64,000 bases of DNA from Alistipes sp. (GCA_017547175.1 JAFYQI010000011.1:1-64000); one strand, 5' to 3'; counted from the first letter of the stretch, positions 7,845-17,867 are shown. Translations and numbers: made by a program. The notes: generated by a model from the letters alone, not told the origin.

Positions 7845-10613
7845 TTACTTGCGTTTTACCTCTACCTGCTCGTAGCCCTCGATGATGTCGCCCACCTTGA
7901 TATCGTTGAACGACTCGATGTTCAGACCGCAGTCCATGTTGGTCGTAACCTCCTTCACATCGTCCTTGAAGCGCTTGAGCGAACCGAGCTTACCGGTGTA
8001 GATCACGATACCGTCGCGGATCACACGAATCGGGGTGTTGCGGCCGATCTTACCCTCGCGGACAATACCACCGGCGATTGTACCCACCTTCGAGATCTTG
8101 AAGGTCTCCAATACCTCTACCGAAGCGACGATCTCCTCCTTCATCACGGGCTCCAACATACCCTCGATAGCATCCTTGATGTCGTTGATGGCATCGTAGA
8201 TGATCGAGTAGAGACGGATCTCGATCTCCTCCTTCTCGGCCAACTTACGTGCCGAAGCCGAGGGACGTACCTGGAAGCCGACGATGATGGCGTTCGATGC
8301 GGCAGCCAGCAAGACATCCGACTCCGAAATCTGACCTACAGCGGCGTGGATTACGTTCACCTGTACGGTCTCCTTCGAGAGCTTGATGAGCGAGCCCGAC
8401 ATAGCCTCTACCGAGCCGTCCACGTCACCCTTCACGATGATGTTCAGCTCCTTGAACGAACCGATAGCAATGCGACGACCAATCTCGTCGAGCGTTACGT
8501 GCTTCTGGGTCATGATACCCTGCATACGCTGCAACTGCTCACGCTTGTTGGCAATCTCGCGTGCCGAACGGTCGTCCTCCATGACGTTGAACGAGTCACC
8601 GGCCTGCGGAGCACCATTCAGACCCAGCACCTGTACCGGCGTCGAGGGACCTGCCTCGGTTACCTTCTTACCATTCTCGTTGAACATAGCCTTTACGCGG
8701 CCGGTGAAGGTACCCGAAAGCATCACGTCACCTACGCGCAACGTACCACTCTGTACCAGAATCGTCGAAACATAACCACGACCCTTGTCGAGCGTCGACT
8801 CGATGACCGAACCCGAAGCGCGTTTGTCGGGGTTGGCTTTGAGCTCCAACATCTCAGCCTCCAAAAGCACCTTCTCGAGCAATTTCTCCAGGTTCAGACC
8901 CTTCTTGGCCGAAATCTCCTGGTCTTGATACTTACCGCCCCACGACTCCACCAGGTAGTTCATCTGCGAGAGCTGCTCCTTGATGTGTTCGGGGTTAGCC
9001 TGCGGCTTATCGATCTTGTTGATGGCGAATACCATCGGTACACCGGCAGCCTGGGCGTGGTTGATAGCCTCAATGGTCTGGGGCATCACGCTGTCGTCGG
9101 CAGCTACGATGATAATGGCAACGTCCGTAATCTTGGCACCACGGGCACGCATGGCGGTAAAGGCCTCGTGACCCGGCGTATCGAGGAAGGTGATCTTCTG
9201 ACCGTTCAACTCTACACTATAAGCACCAATGTGCTGCGTGATACCACCGGCCTCACCGGCAATCACGTTTGTCTTACGGATGTTATCCAGCAGCGAGGTC
9301 TTACCGTGGTCAACGTGACCCATGACCGTTACGATCGGCGGACGCGATACGAGGTTCTCCTCCGTATCTACCTCCTCGGCAATCGCCTCCTGAATCTCTA
9401 CCGATACGAACTCGGTCTTGAAACCAAACTCCTCGGCAACCACTACGAGTGCCTCGGCATCCAAACGCTGGTTGATCGATACCATCAGACCAAGATTCAT
9501 GCAGGCCATGATCACCTCCGTCGGAGCTACATTCATCATCGTCGCCAGCTCGCTCACGGTTACGAACTCCGTAACCTTCAGCGTCTGACGCTCTGCTGCC
9601 TCGCGCTCAAACTCCTCGTTCATGCGCTCGGCAATAATCTCGCGCTTCTCCTTACGATACTTCGATGCTTTGGTCTTCGTACCCTTGGCCGTCAGACGTG
9701 CCAACGTATCCTTAATCTGCTTCGATACCTCCTCGTCGCTTACCTCGGGGCGTACAACGGGCTTCGGTTGAGCCTTCTGCTTATTCTTGTTGCGGCGACC
9801 CTCACCCGGTTTGGGTTGGTTCTGCTGCTGGTTTTGCTGGCCGGGACGGTTGTTCTGCTGACCACCACCACGCTGCTCGTTCTTGCCGCCGCCCTGCTGA
9901 CCCTTTTGGGCCTTCGTGACATCGACCTTCTCCTTCTGCAGACGCTTGCGCTTGTGCTTGCCACCCGGTACAAAGCCCGATACGTCCATCGTACCCAATA
10001 CCTGCGGACCCTGCAACGTAACCGAGCCGGGACGGAATACGCTGTTTGCGCTTTCGCTCTTTTGCTCGGCCTTCGGTGTCTCCATATTGGGCTCCTCGAT
10101 CGGCTTGACAACCGGCTTCGGTGCCTCTACGGGCTTCACCGGCTCTGCTTTGGGCTCCTCGATCGGCTTCGGTGCCTCTACGGGCTTGACCTCTACTTTC
10201 GGCGTCTCCACCACGGGCTTCGGCTCCTCCTTCTTCGGCTCTACCTTCTTGCCACCGTCGAGGTCGATCTTACCCAGGAACTTAGGCTGCTGGATCTCGT
10301 CCTTCACGCTGATCATGTTCGACTTGATAACAACCTCTTTCTCCTCCTCCTTGGCCTTCGTAGCGGCCCCTTCGAGCGAAATCGAGGTCTGCTTTTGCGA
10401 AATACGCTCGCGTACCGAGTCACGGGCACCGGCTGCAACACGGTTTGCACCAAACTCCTTCTCCAATACGGCATAGGTGGCGGCGTCGACCAACGTGTTG
10501 GGCGAGCCATCGCTCTTGATGCCCTTCTTCTGCAAGAAATCCGTGATGGTATTCAGACCCACCTTGAACTCCTTAGCAACCTGAATGAGCCTTAATTTTC
10601 TTTCATTCCCCAT
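7845..10613 (-). CDS. infB: Translation initiation factor IF-2
   Basis: The 922-residue GTPase places initiator tRNA on the 30S subunit. An IF2-N domain starts the protein ([24 protein letters not shown]), followed by a long low-complexity linker to about residue 280 rich in PKP/EAPKP and then in G, Q and N. A second IF2-N-like domain precedes the G domain, whose motifs are [12 protein letters not shown] (G1), DTPGHEAF (G3) and NKIDKP (G4). Domains II-IV follow and the end is complete. It closes the classical rimP-nusA-infB operon, with 18 bp between nusA and infB. Confidence 0.97.
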   Translation of the reverse strand: MGNERKLRLIQVAKEFKVGLNTITDFLQKKGIKSDGSPNTLVDAATYAVLEKEFGANRVAAGARDSVRERISQKQTSISLEGAATKAKEEEKEVVIKSNMISVKDEIQQPKFLGKIDLDGGKKVEPKKEEPKPVVETPKVEVKPVEAPKPIEEPKAEPVKPVEAPKPVVKPIEEPNMETPKAEQKSESANSVFRPGSVTLQGPQVLGTMDVSGFVPGGKHKRKRLQKEKVDVTKAQKGQQGGGKNEQRGGGQQNNRPGQQNQQQNQPKPGEGRRNKNKQKAQPKPVVRPEVSDEEVSKQIKDTLARLTAKGTKTKASKYRKEKREIIAERMNEEFEREAAERQTLKVTEFVTVSELATMMNVAPTEVIMACMNLGLMVSINQRLDAEALVVVAEEFGFKTEFVSVEIQEAIAEEVDTEENLVSRPPIVTVMGHVDHGKTSLLDNIRKTNVIAGEAGGITQHIGAYSVELNGQKITFLDTPGHEAFTAMRARGAKITDVAIIIVAADDSVMPQTIEAINHAQAAGVPMVFAINKIDKPQANPEHIKEQLSQMNYLVESWGGKYQDQEISAKKGLNLEKLLEKVLLEAEMLELKANPDKRASGSVIESTLDKGRGYVSTILVQSGTLRVGDVMLSGTFTGRVKAMFNENGKKVTEAGPSTPVQVLGLNGAPQAGDSFNVMEDDRSAREIANKREQLQRMQGIMTQKHVTLDEIGRRIAIGSFKELNIIVKGDVDGSVEAMSGSLIKLSKETVQVNVIHAAVGQISESDVLLAAASNAIIVGFQVRPSASARKLAEKEEIEIRLYSIIYDAINDIKDAIEGMLEPVMKEEIVASVEVLETFKISKVGTIAGGIVREGKIGRNTPIRVIRDGIVIYTGKLGSLKRFKDDVKEVTTNMDCGLNIESFNDIKVGDIIEGYEQVEVKRK

Positions 10614-10631
10614 ATTGTCTCCTTTCTTTTA

Positions 10632-11864
10632 TTACTCTTCAAACTCGGCTTTGAGAATCTCAACTACCTTCTGTGCCTGCTCGATCTCGAGATCAGCGCG
10701 AGCGGCAACCTCCTCAACGGGCAGGTCGAGTACGCTCTTGGCCGTATCGCAACCTACGTTGTGCAGGGCCTCGATGATCCAGCCGTCAATCTCGTCAGCA
10801 AACTCGGTGAGGGCAACATCCTCCTCCTCAACCTCACGGTAAACATCGATATCGTAACCGGTGAGCATCTTCGAAAGGCGAATATTCAAACCACCCTTAC
10901 CAATGGCCAACGACACCTGATCGGGCTTGAGGTAAACCGATGCGGTCTTCTTCTCCTCATCGATGGTGATCGACGAAATCTTGGCGGGGTTGAGCGAACG
11001 CTGAATCATGAGCGAGATGTTTGACGTGTAGTTTAGCACATCGATATTCTCATTGCGCAGCTCCTTCACAATCGAGTAGATGCGCGAGCCCTTCATACCT
11101 ACGCATGCACCTACGGGGTCGATGCGGTCGTCGTACGATTCAACAGCTACCTTGGCACGCTCGCCGGGGATGCGGACAATCTTCTTGATCGTGATCAGAC
11201 CGTCGAAGATCTCCGGTACCTCCTGCTCAAACAGACGCTCCAGGAACTGGGGTGCCGTACGCGAAAGAATGATGCGCGGCTGGTTATTGTTCATCTCTAC
11301 CGACTTCACGATCGCCTTGATCGTGTCGCCCTTGCGGTAGAAGTCGTTGGGGATCTGCTCCGACTTGGGCAGCAGTAGCTCGTTGTCCTCATCGTCCATG
11401 ATCAATACCTCACGCTTCCATACCTGGTAAACCTCACCCGTGATGATCTCACCAACGCGCTCCGAGTACTTCTCGAAAAGGGCGGCCTTCTCCAGGTCGA
11501 GGATGCGCGATGCCAAATTCTGACGCAGCGAGAGTACCGTACGGCGACCGAATGCAGCAAGCTGTACCTGGTCGGCATACTCGTCACCAATCTCGTAGGT
11601 GGGATCGATCAACTTTACCTCCGATACCGAAATCTGGGTGTTGGGGTTCTCGACCTCTCCGTCCTCTACGACCGTGCGGTTGCGCCAGATCTCCAGGTCT
11701 CCCTTCTCGGGGTTGATGATCACATCGAAGTTTTCGTCCGTCTCAAACTGCTTCTGCAGTGCGTGACGGAAGACATCCTCCAACACACCGATCATGGTCG
11801 ATTTGTCAATGTTTTTCAGCTCTTTGAACTCGGCAAAGTTGCTGATAAGATTCAGATTGTCCAT
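10632..11864 (-). CDS. nusA: Transcription termination/antitermination factor NusA
   Basis: The 410-residue RNA polymerase-binding protein modulates pausing, termination and antitermination. The N-terminal polymerase-binding domain spans about 1-125, an S1 domain follows (GEIITGEVYQVWKREVLI), then two KH domains with GACVGMKGSRI and AIGKGGLNIRL as the GxxG loops. A short helical C-terminal tail replaces the acidic repeats of Proteobacteria, as usual in this phylum. It is co-transcribed between rimP (37 bp upstream) and infB. Confidence 0.97.
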   Translation of the reverse strand: MDNLNLISNFAEFKELKNIDKSTMIGVLEDVFRHALQKQFETDENFDVIINPEKGDLEIWRNRTVVEDGEVENPNTQISVSEVKLIDPTYEIGDEYADQVQLAAFGRRTVLSLRQNLASRILDLEKAALFEKYSERVGEIITGEVYQVWKREVLIMDDEDNELLLPKSEQIPNDFYRKGDTIKAIVKSVEMNNNQPRIILSRTAPQFLERLFEQEVPEIFDGLITIKKIVRIPGERAKVAVESYDDRIDPVGACVGMKGSRIYSIVKELRNENIDVLNYTSNISLMIQRSLNPAKISSITIDEEKKTASVYLKPDQVSLAIGKGGLNIRLSKMLTGYDIDVYREVEEEDVALTEFADEIDGWIIEALHNVGCDTAKSVLDLPVEEVAARADLEIEQAQKVVEILKAEFEE

Positions 11865-11901
11865 CTTCGTTTTGTTTTTATTTATTGTTCGTTGTTTTTT
11901 A

Positions 11902-12369
11902 CTACTTGAAATCGAGGTATTCGGCCGTCTGCTTGATCTCCTCGAAGGGGTAGGTGCGCGTCACCTTTACGAGTTGCTTGCGCTTCTTGCCCTCCACGAG
12001 TTGTTTCTCCTCGTAGCTGAGCGTGAGAGCTTCGTCGCTCACCTCATCGAGTTTGGCCAAAACCTTAATGCCGTTCTTGAGAACGACCTCAACCGAGTGA
12101 CCGATCAATTTGCGGTATTGACGCATATCGACCAGCGGCTCGCCGATACCGGCCGACATGACCGTCAGCTCGAAATCTTCCGTTTCGCGATCCATCTCAG
12201 CCTCGATGGCACGCGAAAGCGTGATGCAGTGCTCGATATCTACCGAGGTTAGGCTGTCGATCGTGAGTTCAATTTCGTTCGAAGGGCTGATTTTGCACCC
12301 TACGATAAAGCGATCCGAGCCTTCGAGATGACGCTCGGCAATCGCTGTAATTTGTTCTTTATCAATCAT
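11902..12369 (-). CDS. rimP: Ribosome maturation factor RimP
   Basis: The 155-residue protein assists assembly of the 30S subunit. The N-terminal half carries DRFIVGCKISPSNEIELTIDS and ITLSRAIEAEMD, and the motif SAGIGEPLVDMRQYRKLIGHSV is the RimP signature (usual form G-x-D-R-P-L). The frame is open for 56 more codons upstream, but the Met at 12369 gives the family's normal length, and the promoter found at 12444-12474 places the transcription start inside that extension. It heads the rimP-nusA-infB operon. Confidence 0.93.
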   Translation of the reverse strand: MIDKEQITAIAERHLEGSDRFIVGCKISPSNEIELTIDSLTSVDIEHCITLSRAIEAEMDRETEDFELTVMSAGIGEPLVDMRQYRKLIGHSVEVVLKNGIKVLAKLDEVSDEALTLSYEEKQLVEGKKRKQLVKVTRTYPFEEIKQTAEYLDFK

Positions 12370-12402
12370 TTTGTGTGCTTGTGTTGCGCTATGACTACGA
12401 AA

Positions 12403-12426
12403 GAAGGGGACTAAATCGTCCCCTTC
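12403..12426 (-). promoter_or_regulatory. Hairpin in the rimP leader
   Basis: A 9-bp perfect stem (GAAGGGGAC / GTCCCCTTC, six-base loop) lies in the about 70-nt untranslated leader between the predicted transcription start and the rimP ATG. In several bacteria the leader of this operon is a target of NusA-dependent control, so a regulatory role is possible but only inferred. Confidence 0.5.
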
Positions 12427-12443
12427 ACTTCGTTTTAACACTG

Positions 12444-12474
12444 CAAATATAGCGCAAAAGTCTTGATTTTCCAA
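12444..12474 (-). promoter_or_regulatory. Promoter of rimP-nusA-infB
   Basis: On the minus strand TATATTTG (12451 to 12444) matches the -7 box, and TTG (12474 to 12472) lies 20 bp upstream as the -33 element. The predicted start is near 12440, giving a leader of about 70 nt. Confidence 0.7.
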
Positions 12475-12496
12475 GCGTTTCGTGTGTAATTTACAC

Positions 12497-12529
12497 AAAA
12501 AAGGTCGAGTTCTCAGACTCGACCTTTTT
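12497..12529 (-). terminator. Bidirectional terminator after lpxA
   Basis: A 9-bp stem (AGGTCGAGT / ACTCGACCT, loop TCTCAG) is flanked by A-runs on one side and T-runs on the other. It lies 19 bp past the lpxA stop and separates the lipid A genes from the rimP operon promoter. Confidence 0.85.
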
Positions 12530-12547
12530 CTATACAATCAGCTTGCT

Positions 12548-13333
12548 TTATCGACCCTGGAAGGGTTTGATGATACCACGCTTCGAGCCGCGAATGAAGT
12601 CAATCAGCATATCGCGCTCGTTCGATTGCGGGATGGTGCGCTCTACCTCATCGCAGGCGTTCATATAGTTCATGTCGCTCTGGAAGAGGATGCGGCAGGT
12701 GTCCTGAATGGCTTTGATCTGCTCCTCGGTGAAACCGCGACGCGACAGACCTACCTTGTTCAGGCCGGCATAACGCGGCGGCTCGGCATTGCGAACGATG
12801 ATGTAGGGCGGCACGTCCTGCGAAAGACCCGTCATACCCTGGATCATGGCGTGGTCACCGATCGTGCACCACTGGTGGATGGCGGCATGGCCACCGATCA
12901 CTACCCAGTCACCGACCGTAACCTCACCGGCCAGCGAAACACGGTTGGCGATGACGCAGTGGCTGCCCACTACGTCGTCGTGAGCAACATGCACATAGGC
13001 CATCAAAAGGTTGTGGTCACCGACAACGGTCTTGCCTTTCGAGGCGGTACCGCGACTGATGGTGACATATTCGCGAATGTCGTTGTAATCGCCAATCTCG
13101 GCCGTGGTCTTCTCACCGGCGAATTTCAAATCCTGCGGAAGGCATGAAATCGAGGCGGCCGTGTGAATTTTGCAGCATTTGCCGATGCGGGCACCGTCGT
13201 GGATCACAGCACCGGGGCCGATCCAACAGCCGTCGCCGATCACTACATCGCCTGCAATGTAGGCGAAGGGCTCGACAACCACATCTTTACCCAACTTAGC
13301 GTCGGGGTGTACATAAGCTAAATTACTGATCAT
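12548..13333 (-). CDS. lpxA: UDP-N-acetylglucosamine acyltransferase LpxA
   Basis: The 261-residue cytoplasmic trimer adds a 3-hydroxyacyl chain from ACP to UDP-GlcNAc, the first step of lipid A synthesis. The N-terminal 190 residues are hexapeptide repeats forming a left-handed beta-helix (AYIAGDVVIGDGCWIG and following). MAYVHVAHDDVVGSHC contains the catalytic His. The C-terminal helical domain follows and the length is typical. It lies 17 bp behind the lpxC/fabZ gene and before a terminator, so the pair forms an operon. Confidence 0.97.
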   Translation of the reverse strand: MISNLAYVHPDAKLGKDVVVEPFAYIAGDVVIGDGCWIGPGAVIHDGARIGKCCKIHTAASISCLPQDLKFAGEKTTAEIGDYNDIREYVTISRGTASKGKTVVGDHNLLMAYVHVAHDDVVGSHCVIANRVSLAGEVTVGDWVVIGGHAAIHQWCTIGDHAMIQGMTGLSQDVPPYIIVRNAEPPRYAGLNKVGLSRRGFTEEQIKAIQDTCRILFQSDMNYMNACDEVERTIPQSNERDMLIDFIRGSKRGIIKPFQGR

Positions 13334-13350
13334 AAACCTTATCGTTTGAA

Positions 13351-14736
13351 TTAGTTATTAGTCTTTACCACTTGTGCCATCAGCACTGCCTCGCAGGCGA
13401 GCTGGTCGCCCACAAAGGCCTTACCCTCAGCGCAACATACGCCACGGCGAATCGGCTCCAGCAGACGTACTTCAATCTGGAGTTGGTCACCCGGAACCAC
13501 CTTACGCTTGAACTTCACCTCTTCGATCTTCATGAAGTAGGTCGAGTAATTCTCCGGATCGGGTACCGATTTGAGAATCATCACGCCGGCACATTGTGCC
13601 ATGGCCTCCACGATCAAAACACCCGGCATGACCGGCTCTTCGGGGAAGTGGCCCGTGAAGTAGGGCTCGTTCATCGTCACGTTCTTGATACCGGCTACCG
13701 ACGTGTCATCGCAGTGGAAAATGCGATCCAACAGGAGGAACGGCGGACGGTGGGGCAGGATGCGACGGATCTCGTTGATGTCGAGCAACGCGGGCTTCTT
13801 GGCGTTGTACTTGAAACGGGGCTTTTCGCCACTGCGACGAATGCTCTGCTTGAGTTGTTTCATGAACTCCGTATTGGCATAGTGGCCCGGTCGGGTAGCC
13901 CATACGCGACCCTTAATGCGCATGCCGAGCAGGGCAAAGTCGCCCAGCAGATCCAACAGCTTGTGGCGAGCCAACTCGTTGTTGAAACGCAGCTCGGTCA
14001 GAAATCCGCGCTCGATTTGCAGGCCGGGTTTGTTGAAGAGCTTGCGCAGGTGCTCCTGCGTCTCCTCCGAAACCTCGTTCTCCACAACAACGATTGCATT
14101 GTCGAGGTCACCACCCTTGATCAGATTCATCTTCAAAAGCGGCTCCAGCTCGTGCAGCATGACGAAGGTACGGCAAGGCGAAATCTTGGCCGAGTAGTCA
14201 TCGCCCGGGTTGAAGGTGGCGTATTGGTTACCGATCACCTTCGAGTTGTAGTCCACATGCAGCGAGACGGTAAATTCGTCGTCGGGGTAGAGGATGACGG
14301 CTACACCCTTCTCGGGGATCGTGTAGACCATCTTCTCAGTGATGTGGAAGTATTTGCGCTCGGCCTCCTGCTCTTCGATGCCTACCTGCTCGATCGCTAA
14401 GGCGTATTCGCGAGCCGATCCATCCATGATCGGAGCCTCGGGACCATCGATATCAACCAGTGCATTGTCAACTCCGAGTGTCCAAAGAGCCGACATGAGG
14501 TGTTCGATGGTGCTGACACGTGCCTCACCCAGCTCGATGGTCGTACCACGCGAGGTGTCGGTTACATAGTCGCACAATGCAGGAACGGTAGGTTGGCCCT
14601 CCAAGTCGATACGGCGAAATATGATGCCGTGGTCGGCCTTGGCCGGATGCACCGTCATTGTGGCCTTCACGCCGGTATGGAGACCGTGGCCCGAAAAGGT
14701 GATGGGTGCCTTCAAGGTTTGTTGTTTCGTAGTCAT
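13351..14736 (-). CDS. lpxC: LpxC-FabZ fusion: UDP-3-O-acyl-GlcNAc deacetylase / hydroxyacyl-ACP dehydratase
   Basis: The 461-residue protein joins two enzymes, a fusion typical of Bacteroidota. Residues 1 to about 300 are the zinc deacetylase LpxC, which commits to lipid A: VSTIEHLMSALWTLGVDNA and LARHKLLDLLGDFALLG hold the zinc and catalytic residues. From about 310 comes FabZ, with LPHRPPFLLLDRI and GHFPEEPVMPGVLIVEAMAQ containing the His/Glu active site for dehydrating 3-hydroxyacyl-ACP. Both halves are intact. The fusion balances acyl chains between lipid A and fatty acid synthesis. It heads an operon with lpxA under a canonical promoter. Confidence 0.97.
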   Translation of the reverse strand: MTTKQQTLKAPITFSGHGLHTGVKATMTVHPAKADHGIIFRRIDLEGQPTVPALCDYVTDTSRGTTIELGEARVSTIEHLMSALWTLGVDNALVDIDGPEAPIMDGSAREYALAIEQVGIEEQEAERKYFHITEKMVYTIPEKGVAVILYPDDEFTVSLHVDYNSKVIGNQYATFNPGDDYSAKISPCRTFVMLHELEPLLKMNLIKGGDLDNAIVVVENEVSEETQEHLRKLFNKPGLQIERGFLTELRFNNELARHKLLDLLGDFALLGMRIKGRVWATRPGHYANTEFMKQLKQSIRRSGEKPRFKYNAKKPALLDINEIRRILPHRPPFLLLDRIFHCDDTSVAGIKNVTMNEPYFTGHFPEEPVMPGVLIVEAMAQCAGVMILKSVPDPENYSTYFMKIEEVKFKRKVVPGDQLQIEVRLLEPIRRGVCCAEGKAFVGDQLACEAVLMAQVVKTNN

Positions 14737-14793
14737 ACGAATTGTTTTATTTTTTTTGTTCTAAAATTCGCTTTGTTTAATATGAAAAGTCGT

Positions 14794-14810
14794 GTATCCT
14801 TTGAGGATAC
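14794..14810 (-). promoter_or_regulatory. Hairpin in the lpxC leader
   Basis: GTATCC / GGATAC with a five-base loop lies inside the about 85-nt untranslated leader of lpxC/fabZ. No T-run follows, so it is not a terminator; a role in message stability or control is possible. Confidence 0.35.
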
Positions 14811-14826
14811 GGGCTCCATAATCGTC

Positions 14827-14858
14827 CAAAGATACGGCTTTATCTTGTGACTACCAAA
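14827..14858 (-). promoter_or_regulatory. Promoter of lpxC/fabZ-lpxA
   Basis: On the minus strand, TTTG (14858 to 14855) and TATCTTTG (14834 to 14827) are separated by exactly 20 bp, a canonical Bacteroidota promoter. The rest of the 439-bp gap up to 15175 holds no gene that I can support. Confidence 0.75.
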
Positions 14859-15139
14859 TTTATTTCCCGAATTGCACCTTCGGTGTGGAATTCTTGTGAT
14901 CGGTCTGCAGAAAATAGGTGGAATGTCATTGAAAAAAAACACCTTTTCGGACGCACGGGTAGCATACATCGACTCCGCTCGTCGTGTTGTGCAACTCCAT
15001 GCCGGCTTCCTCAAAAAGATGTACAGTGTCGTGCTTTTGGGATATTAGTTTGCTGATGAATCGGCTCGGCGGATGGTCAAATGGAGGGATCGTGCGGCAA
15101 AAAGGTGGTTGGCTCGTAGGATATATGCATGGATTTTTG

Positions 15140-15147
15140 TATATTTG
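15140..15147 (+). promoter_or_regulatory. -7 box (TATATTTG) of the TonB-like gene
   Basis: TATATTTG fits TAnnTTTG and lies 28 bp before the ATG of the downstream gene. A -33 element at normal spacing is not obvious. Confidence 0.5.
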
Positions 15148-15175
15148 CTCGCTATAAGCAACCCTGTCAAAGTCT

Positions 15176-16018
15176 ATGGCTACAATTACTCCGGATCAGA
15201 CCCCGAAAACGCCGCAACAACCGATGTGTAACGAGCAGCCGATACGTCGTCGTCGCAAGCGACTCGACTTGCCGTTCCTCCCCAAAAAGGAGGATCCGGG
15301 TGAATGGACCTATCGTCATCGTGTCGGGTTGTGTGTCACGTTGATTGCCTACCTGGTGCTCATGATTGCCTTTGTCTCCTCCAAAGTGGTGGTTGGTAAG
15401 CGTAACCATATGCAGGGTATGTATATCGACCTGCAAGAGTTGGCTGCTTTGGAAGAGGAGCGCGATCGCCTCCAAGAGGAGATTCGTCGTAAGATGCAGC
15501 AGGAGCAACTCGATTGGCGATCGATTCAAAATCAGGTATCGAACGAAAATGCCACCGATGCACGCTTAAAGGATGATCGAGGGACCAATACCGCTGCGCT
15601 GAACAATGCTGCGCAGGAGGCGGCTGATCGTATGCGTGCCAATCGCGAAGCCTACGAGCAGGGGCTTGCCGAAGAGCGAGCCATTCAGGCCGATCGTGGC
15701 AACCAGGGCGAGGCTGTCGATAAGCAGGATCGTAAAATCAAGGGACGCGTGACCGTCTCATTCTCACTGACAAATCCGGTACGTACATCGAGATATCTCC
15801 ATATTCCGGCCTATTTGTGTGAGTCGGGTGGTGATGTGGTGGTACGAATCACGGTCGATCGTGGTGGCGAGGTTATTGCAGCAAAAGTGGAGTCGGGAGG
15901 TGACGATTGTATGCGCGAAACGGCTATCAATGCTGCACGTGCATCGCGTTTTAATATCGACCCCTCGGCCCCTGAACGACAGGTGGGTACGATCACCTAT
16001 ATATTTATCCCCCAATAA
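15176..16018 (+). CDS. Orphan TonB-like energy transducer protein
   Basis: The 280-residue protein has a positively charged N terminus (residues 20-27 RRRRKRLD), one membrane segment at about 46-66, then a long charged helical region (about 75-185: LAALEEERDRLQEEIRRKM and further E/R/Q-rich repeats) that looks like coiled coil. The last 95 residues resemble the TonB C-terminal domain (GGDVVVRITVDRGGEVIAAKVESGG and NAARASRFN). This gives the topology of a TonB or TolA-like periplasm-spanning protein, but with a helical stalk rather than the usual proline-rich linker. No ExbB/ExbD is adjacent; a partner set lies at 52.4-54.2 kb. Partner receptor unknown. Confidence 0.7.
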   Translation: MATITPDQTPKTPQQPMCNEQPIRRRRKRLDLPFLPKKEDPGEWTYRHRVGLCVTLIAYLVLMIAFVSSKVVVGKRNHMQGMYIDLQELAALEEERDRLQEEIRRKMQQEQLDWRSIQNQVSNENATDARLKDDRGTNTAALNNAAQEAADRMRANREAYEQGLAEERAIQADRGNQGEAVDKQDRKIKGRVTVSFSLTNPVRTSRYLHIPAYLCESGGDVVVRITVDRGGEVIAAKVESGGDDCMRETAINAARASRFNIDPSAPERQVGTITYIFIPQ

Positions 16019-16092
16019 CGGGCCGTGGTGCGAGGTGAGCGAACAACCAGTGTAAGCGAAAATTTAGTTTTAAGATTCAAAATAAACCGATT

Positions 16093-16884
16093 ATGCGTTT
16101 AATCATTCAACCTACCCCGGAGAAGGTGGCCTGCTGGGCTGCCGATTACATTATTCGTGCAATTCACAACAAGGCTGCCGTGACCGATGCTCCCTTTGTG
16201 TTGGGGTTGCCTACGGGTTCAACTCCGTTGGCTACCTATCAGGAGTTGATTCGTCGCTATAAGGCGGGTGATGTGTCGTTTAAGAATGTGATCACGTTCA
16301 ATATGGACGAGTATGTAGGGTTGCCGCAGGAGCATCCTGAGAGCTACCACTCGTTTATGTGGAACAACTTCTTCTCGCATGTAGATGTGGTGAAGGAGCA
16401 TGTTCATATTCTCAATGGTAATGCGCCCGATCTGAAGGCGGAGTGTGCCGCCTACGAGGAGGCTATTGTGGCTGCCGGCGGTATCGACCTCTTTATGGGT
16501 GGTATTGGTGAGGATGGTCATATCGCATTCAATGAGCCCTTCTCTTCACTCTCATCGCGTACGCGTGAAAAGACCCTTACCGAGGATACGATTCGCGTCA
16601 ATTCGCGTTTCTTCGACAACGATATTACGAAGGTTCCCAAAACGGCACTGACGGTGGGCGTGGGAACGATTTGCTCATCGAAGGAGGTGATGATCCTGGC
16701 TACCGGTCCGAAGAAGGCGCGTGCCGTACAGATGGGTGTCGAGGGAGCTTATTCGCACGTGTGGACCATCACGGCGTTGCAAACCCATCCGAAGGGTATC
16801 TTGGTTTGTGACGAGGATGCATGCGGTGAATTGAAGGTATCGACCTACAAATACTTTAAGGATATCGAGAAGGCAAATCTTTAA
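16093..16884 (+). CDS. nagB: Glucosamine-6-phosphate deaminase NagB
   Basis: The 263-residue cytoplasmic enzyme converts glucosamine 6-phosphate to fructose 6-phosphate and ammonia, feeding amino sugars into glycolysis. [16 protein letters not shown] near residue 38 binds the phosphate, [20 protein letters not shown] holds the catalytic Asp, and [13 protein letters not shown] contains the ring-opening His and the loop conserved in hexameric NagB. Length and motifs match E. coli NagB. It stands between the TonB-like gene and a lipoprotein gene on the same strand. Confidence 0.97.
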   Translation: MRLIIQPTPEKVACWAADYIIRAIHNKAAVTDAPFVLGLPTGSTPLATYQELIRRYKAGDVSFKNVITFNMDEYVGLPQEHPESYHSFMWNNFFSHVDVVKEHVHILNGNAPDLKAECAAYEEAIVAAGGIDLFMGGIGEDGHIAFNEPFSSLSSRTREKTLTEDTIRVNSRFFDNDITKVPKTALTVGVGTICSSKEVMILATGPKKARAVQMGVEGAYSHVWTITALQTHPKGILVCDEDACGELKVSTYKYFKDIEKANL

Positions 16885-16936
16885 GAGTTGCAGCCTCGAT
16901 AAATCCCTTTTCTAATCGCTAATACCAAACGCTACA

Positions 16937-17845
16937 ATGAGAAGAATAGTTGCCTTGTTTGGCCTGGTGGTGATGCTAACGAGTTGTTTCCACAACGCCG
17001 ACGAGCCCGGTATCCACAACCTTGAAGATTGGGAGGCATTTGTGCAGACGATCAATGCCGGTGTACGCCCGACGACCTGGGAAGATTCGGATGGGGTGGT
17101 GCGTCTGAGGGGTAATTTGAACCTCAAACGGTGGAAAACTCCCTGCCCTGTAGGAGCAACGGAGGAGACACCTTTCCAAGGTATCTTCGATGGTGGTAAT
17201 TATACGATCTCAGGCCTTCATCTGAAGAGTGACAGCCTCTATGTCGGACTCTTCGGCGTCAATTGCGGCACGATTCGTCGGTTGCATTTGGCCGATAATT
17301 GTCGCTTCGAAAGCAGCCATGCTACCGGCTTTACCGGGGCGGTTTGTGGTGATAACTACGGTCGCGTTGAGCATTGCGTGAGCGATGCCGAGGTGGTTGG
17401 CGCAGGGTGTGTCGGCGGTATTGTAGGCCGTAGTCAATCCGATCCGGCCTCGGCCGTTGTACCTCTGGTGTCGCGTTGTACGAATCAAGGTACGGTAAGC
17501 AGTACGGGCGTTTCGGCTGGCGGCATTGTCGGAATGAGCGAGCGTGCCAAGGTGGTTGATTCGAAAAACGAGGGAGCAATCCGTTGTATGGGTCTGTATG
17601 CCGGAGGTGTTGTTGGTCTGAATGGTGGCTTGGTGCGCGGTTGCGAGAATCAGGCACCGATTCGGGGTAAGCACTACGCCGGAGGCGTACTTGGTGCCAA
17701 TAGTGCGAAGGGTACGTTGGAGGATGTAAAGAATAGTGCTCCCGTGCAGGCCGAGACCATTGGCGAAATCGTGGGCGAGGATTTTACCAAAGCAATCGTC
17801 GATGAGGATATTTTGCAGGAACATTACCACCGCGAACACCCATAG
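16937..17845 (+). CDS. GLUG-repeat lipoprotein
   Basis: The 302-residue product has a lipoprotein signal peptide (MRRIVALFGLVVMLTSC, lipobox LTSC, C17 lipidated), so it should be anchored in a membrane, probably the outer one. From about residue 75 it shows repeated segments of the GLUG type (FQGIFDGGNYTISGLHL, AGGIVGMSERAKVVDSKNEG, AGGVVGLNGGLVRGCENQ, AGGVLGANSAKGTLEDVKN), predicted to form a beta-helix as in many Bacteroidota surface adhesins or enzyme accessory domains. No catalytic domain is seen. It is the last gene before the accessory island. Confidence 0.75.
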   Translation: MRRIVALFGLVVMLTSCFHNADEPGIHNLEDWEAFVQTINAGVRPTTWEDSDGVVRLRGNLNLKRWKTPCPVGATEETPFQGIFDGGNYTISGLHLKSDSLYVGLFGVNCGTIRRLHLADNCRFESSHATGFTGAVCGDNYGRVEHCVSDAEVVGAGCVGGIVGRSQSDPASAVVPLVSRCTNQGTVSSTGVSAGGIVGMSERAKVVDSKNEGAIRCMGLYAGGVVGLNGGLVRGCENQAPIRGKHYAGGVLGANSAKGTLEDVKNSAPVQAETIGEIVGEDFTKAIVDEDILQEHYHREHP

Positions 17846-17867
17846 TGGTCGGATGTCGTGTGGAAGT

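Noticed and set aside
6460..7875. Plus-strand open frame of 471 codons opposite the CoA transferase
   Set aside because: Shadow of a real gene with strong family motifs; no domain in the plus frame.
8346..10595. Long plus-strand open frame of 749 codons
   Set aside because: It runs antisense to infB, whose motifs are complete; the predicted product is a Leu/Arg-rich low-complexity shadow.
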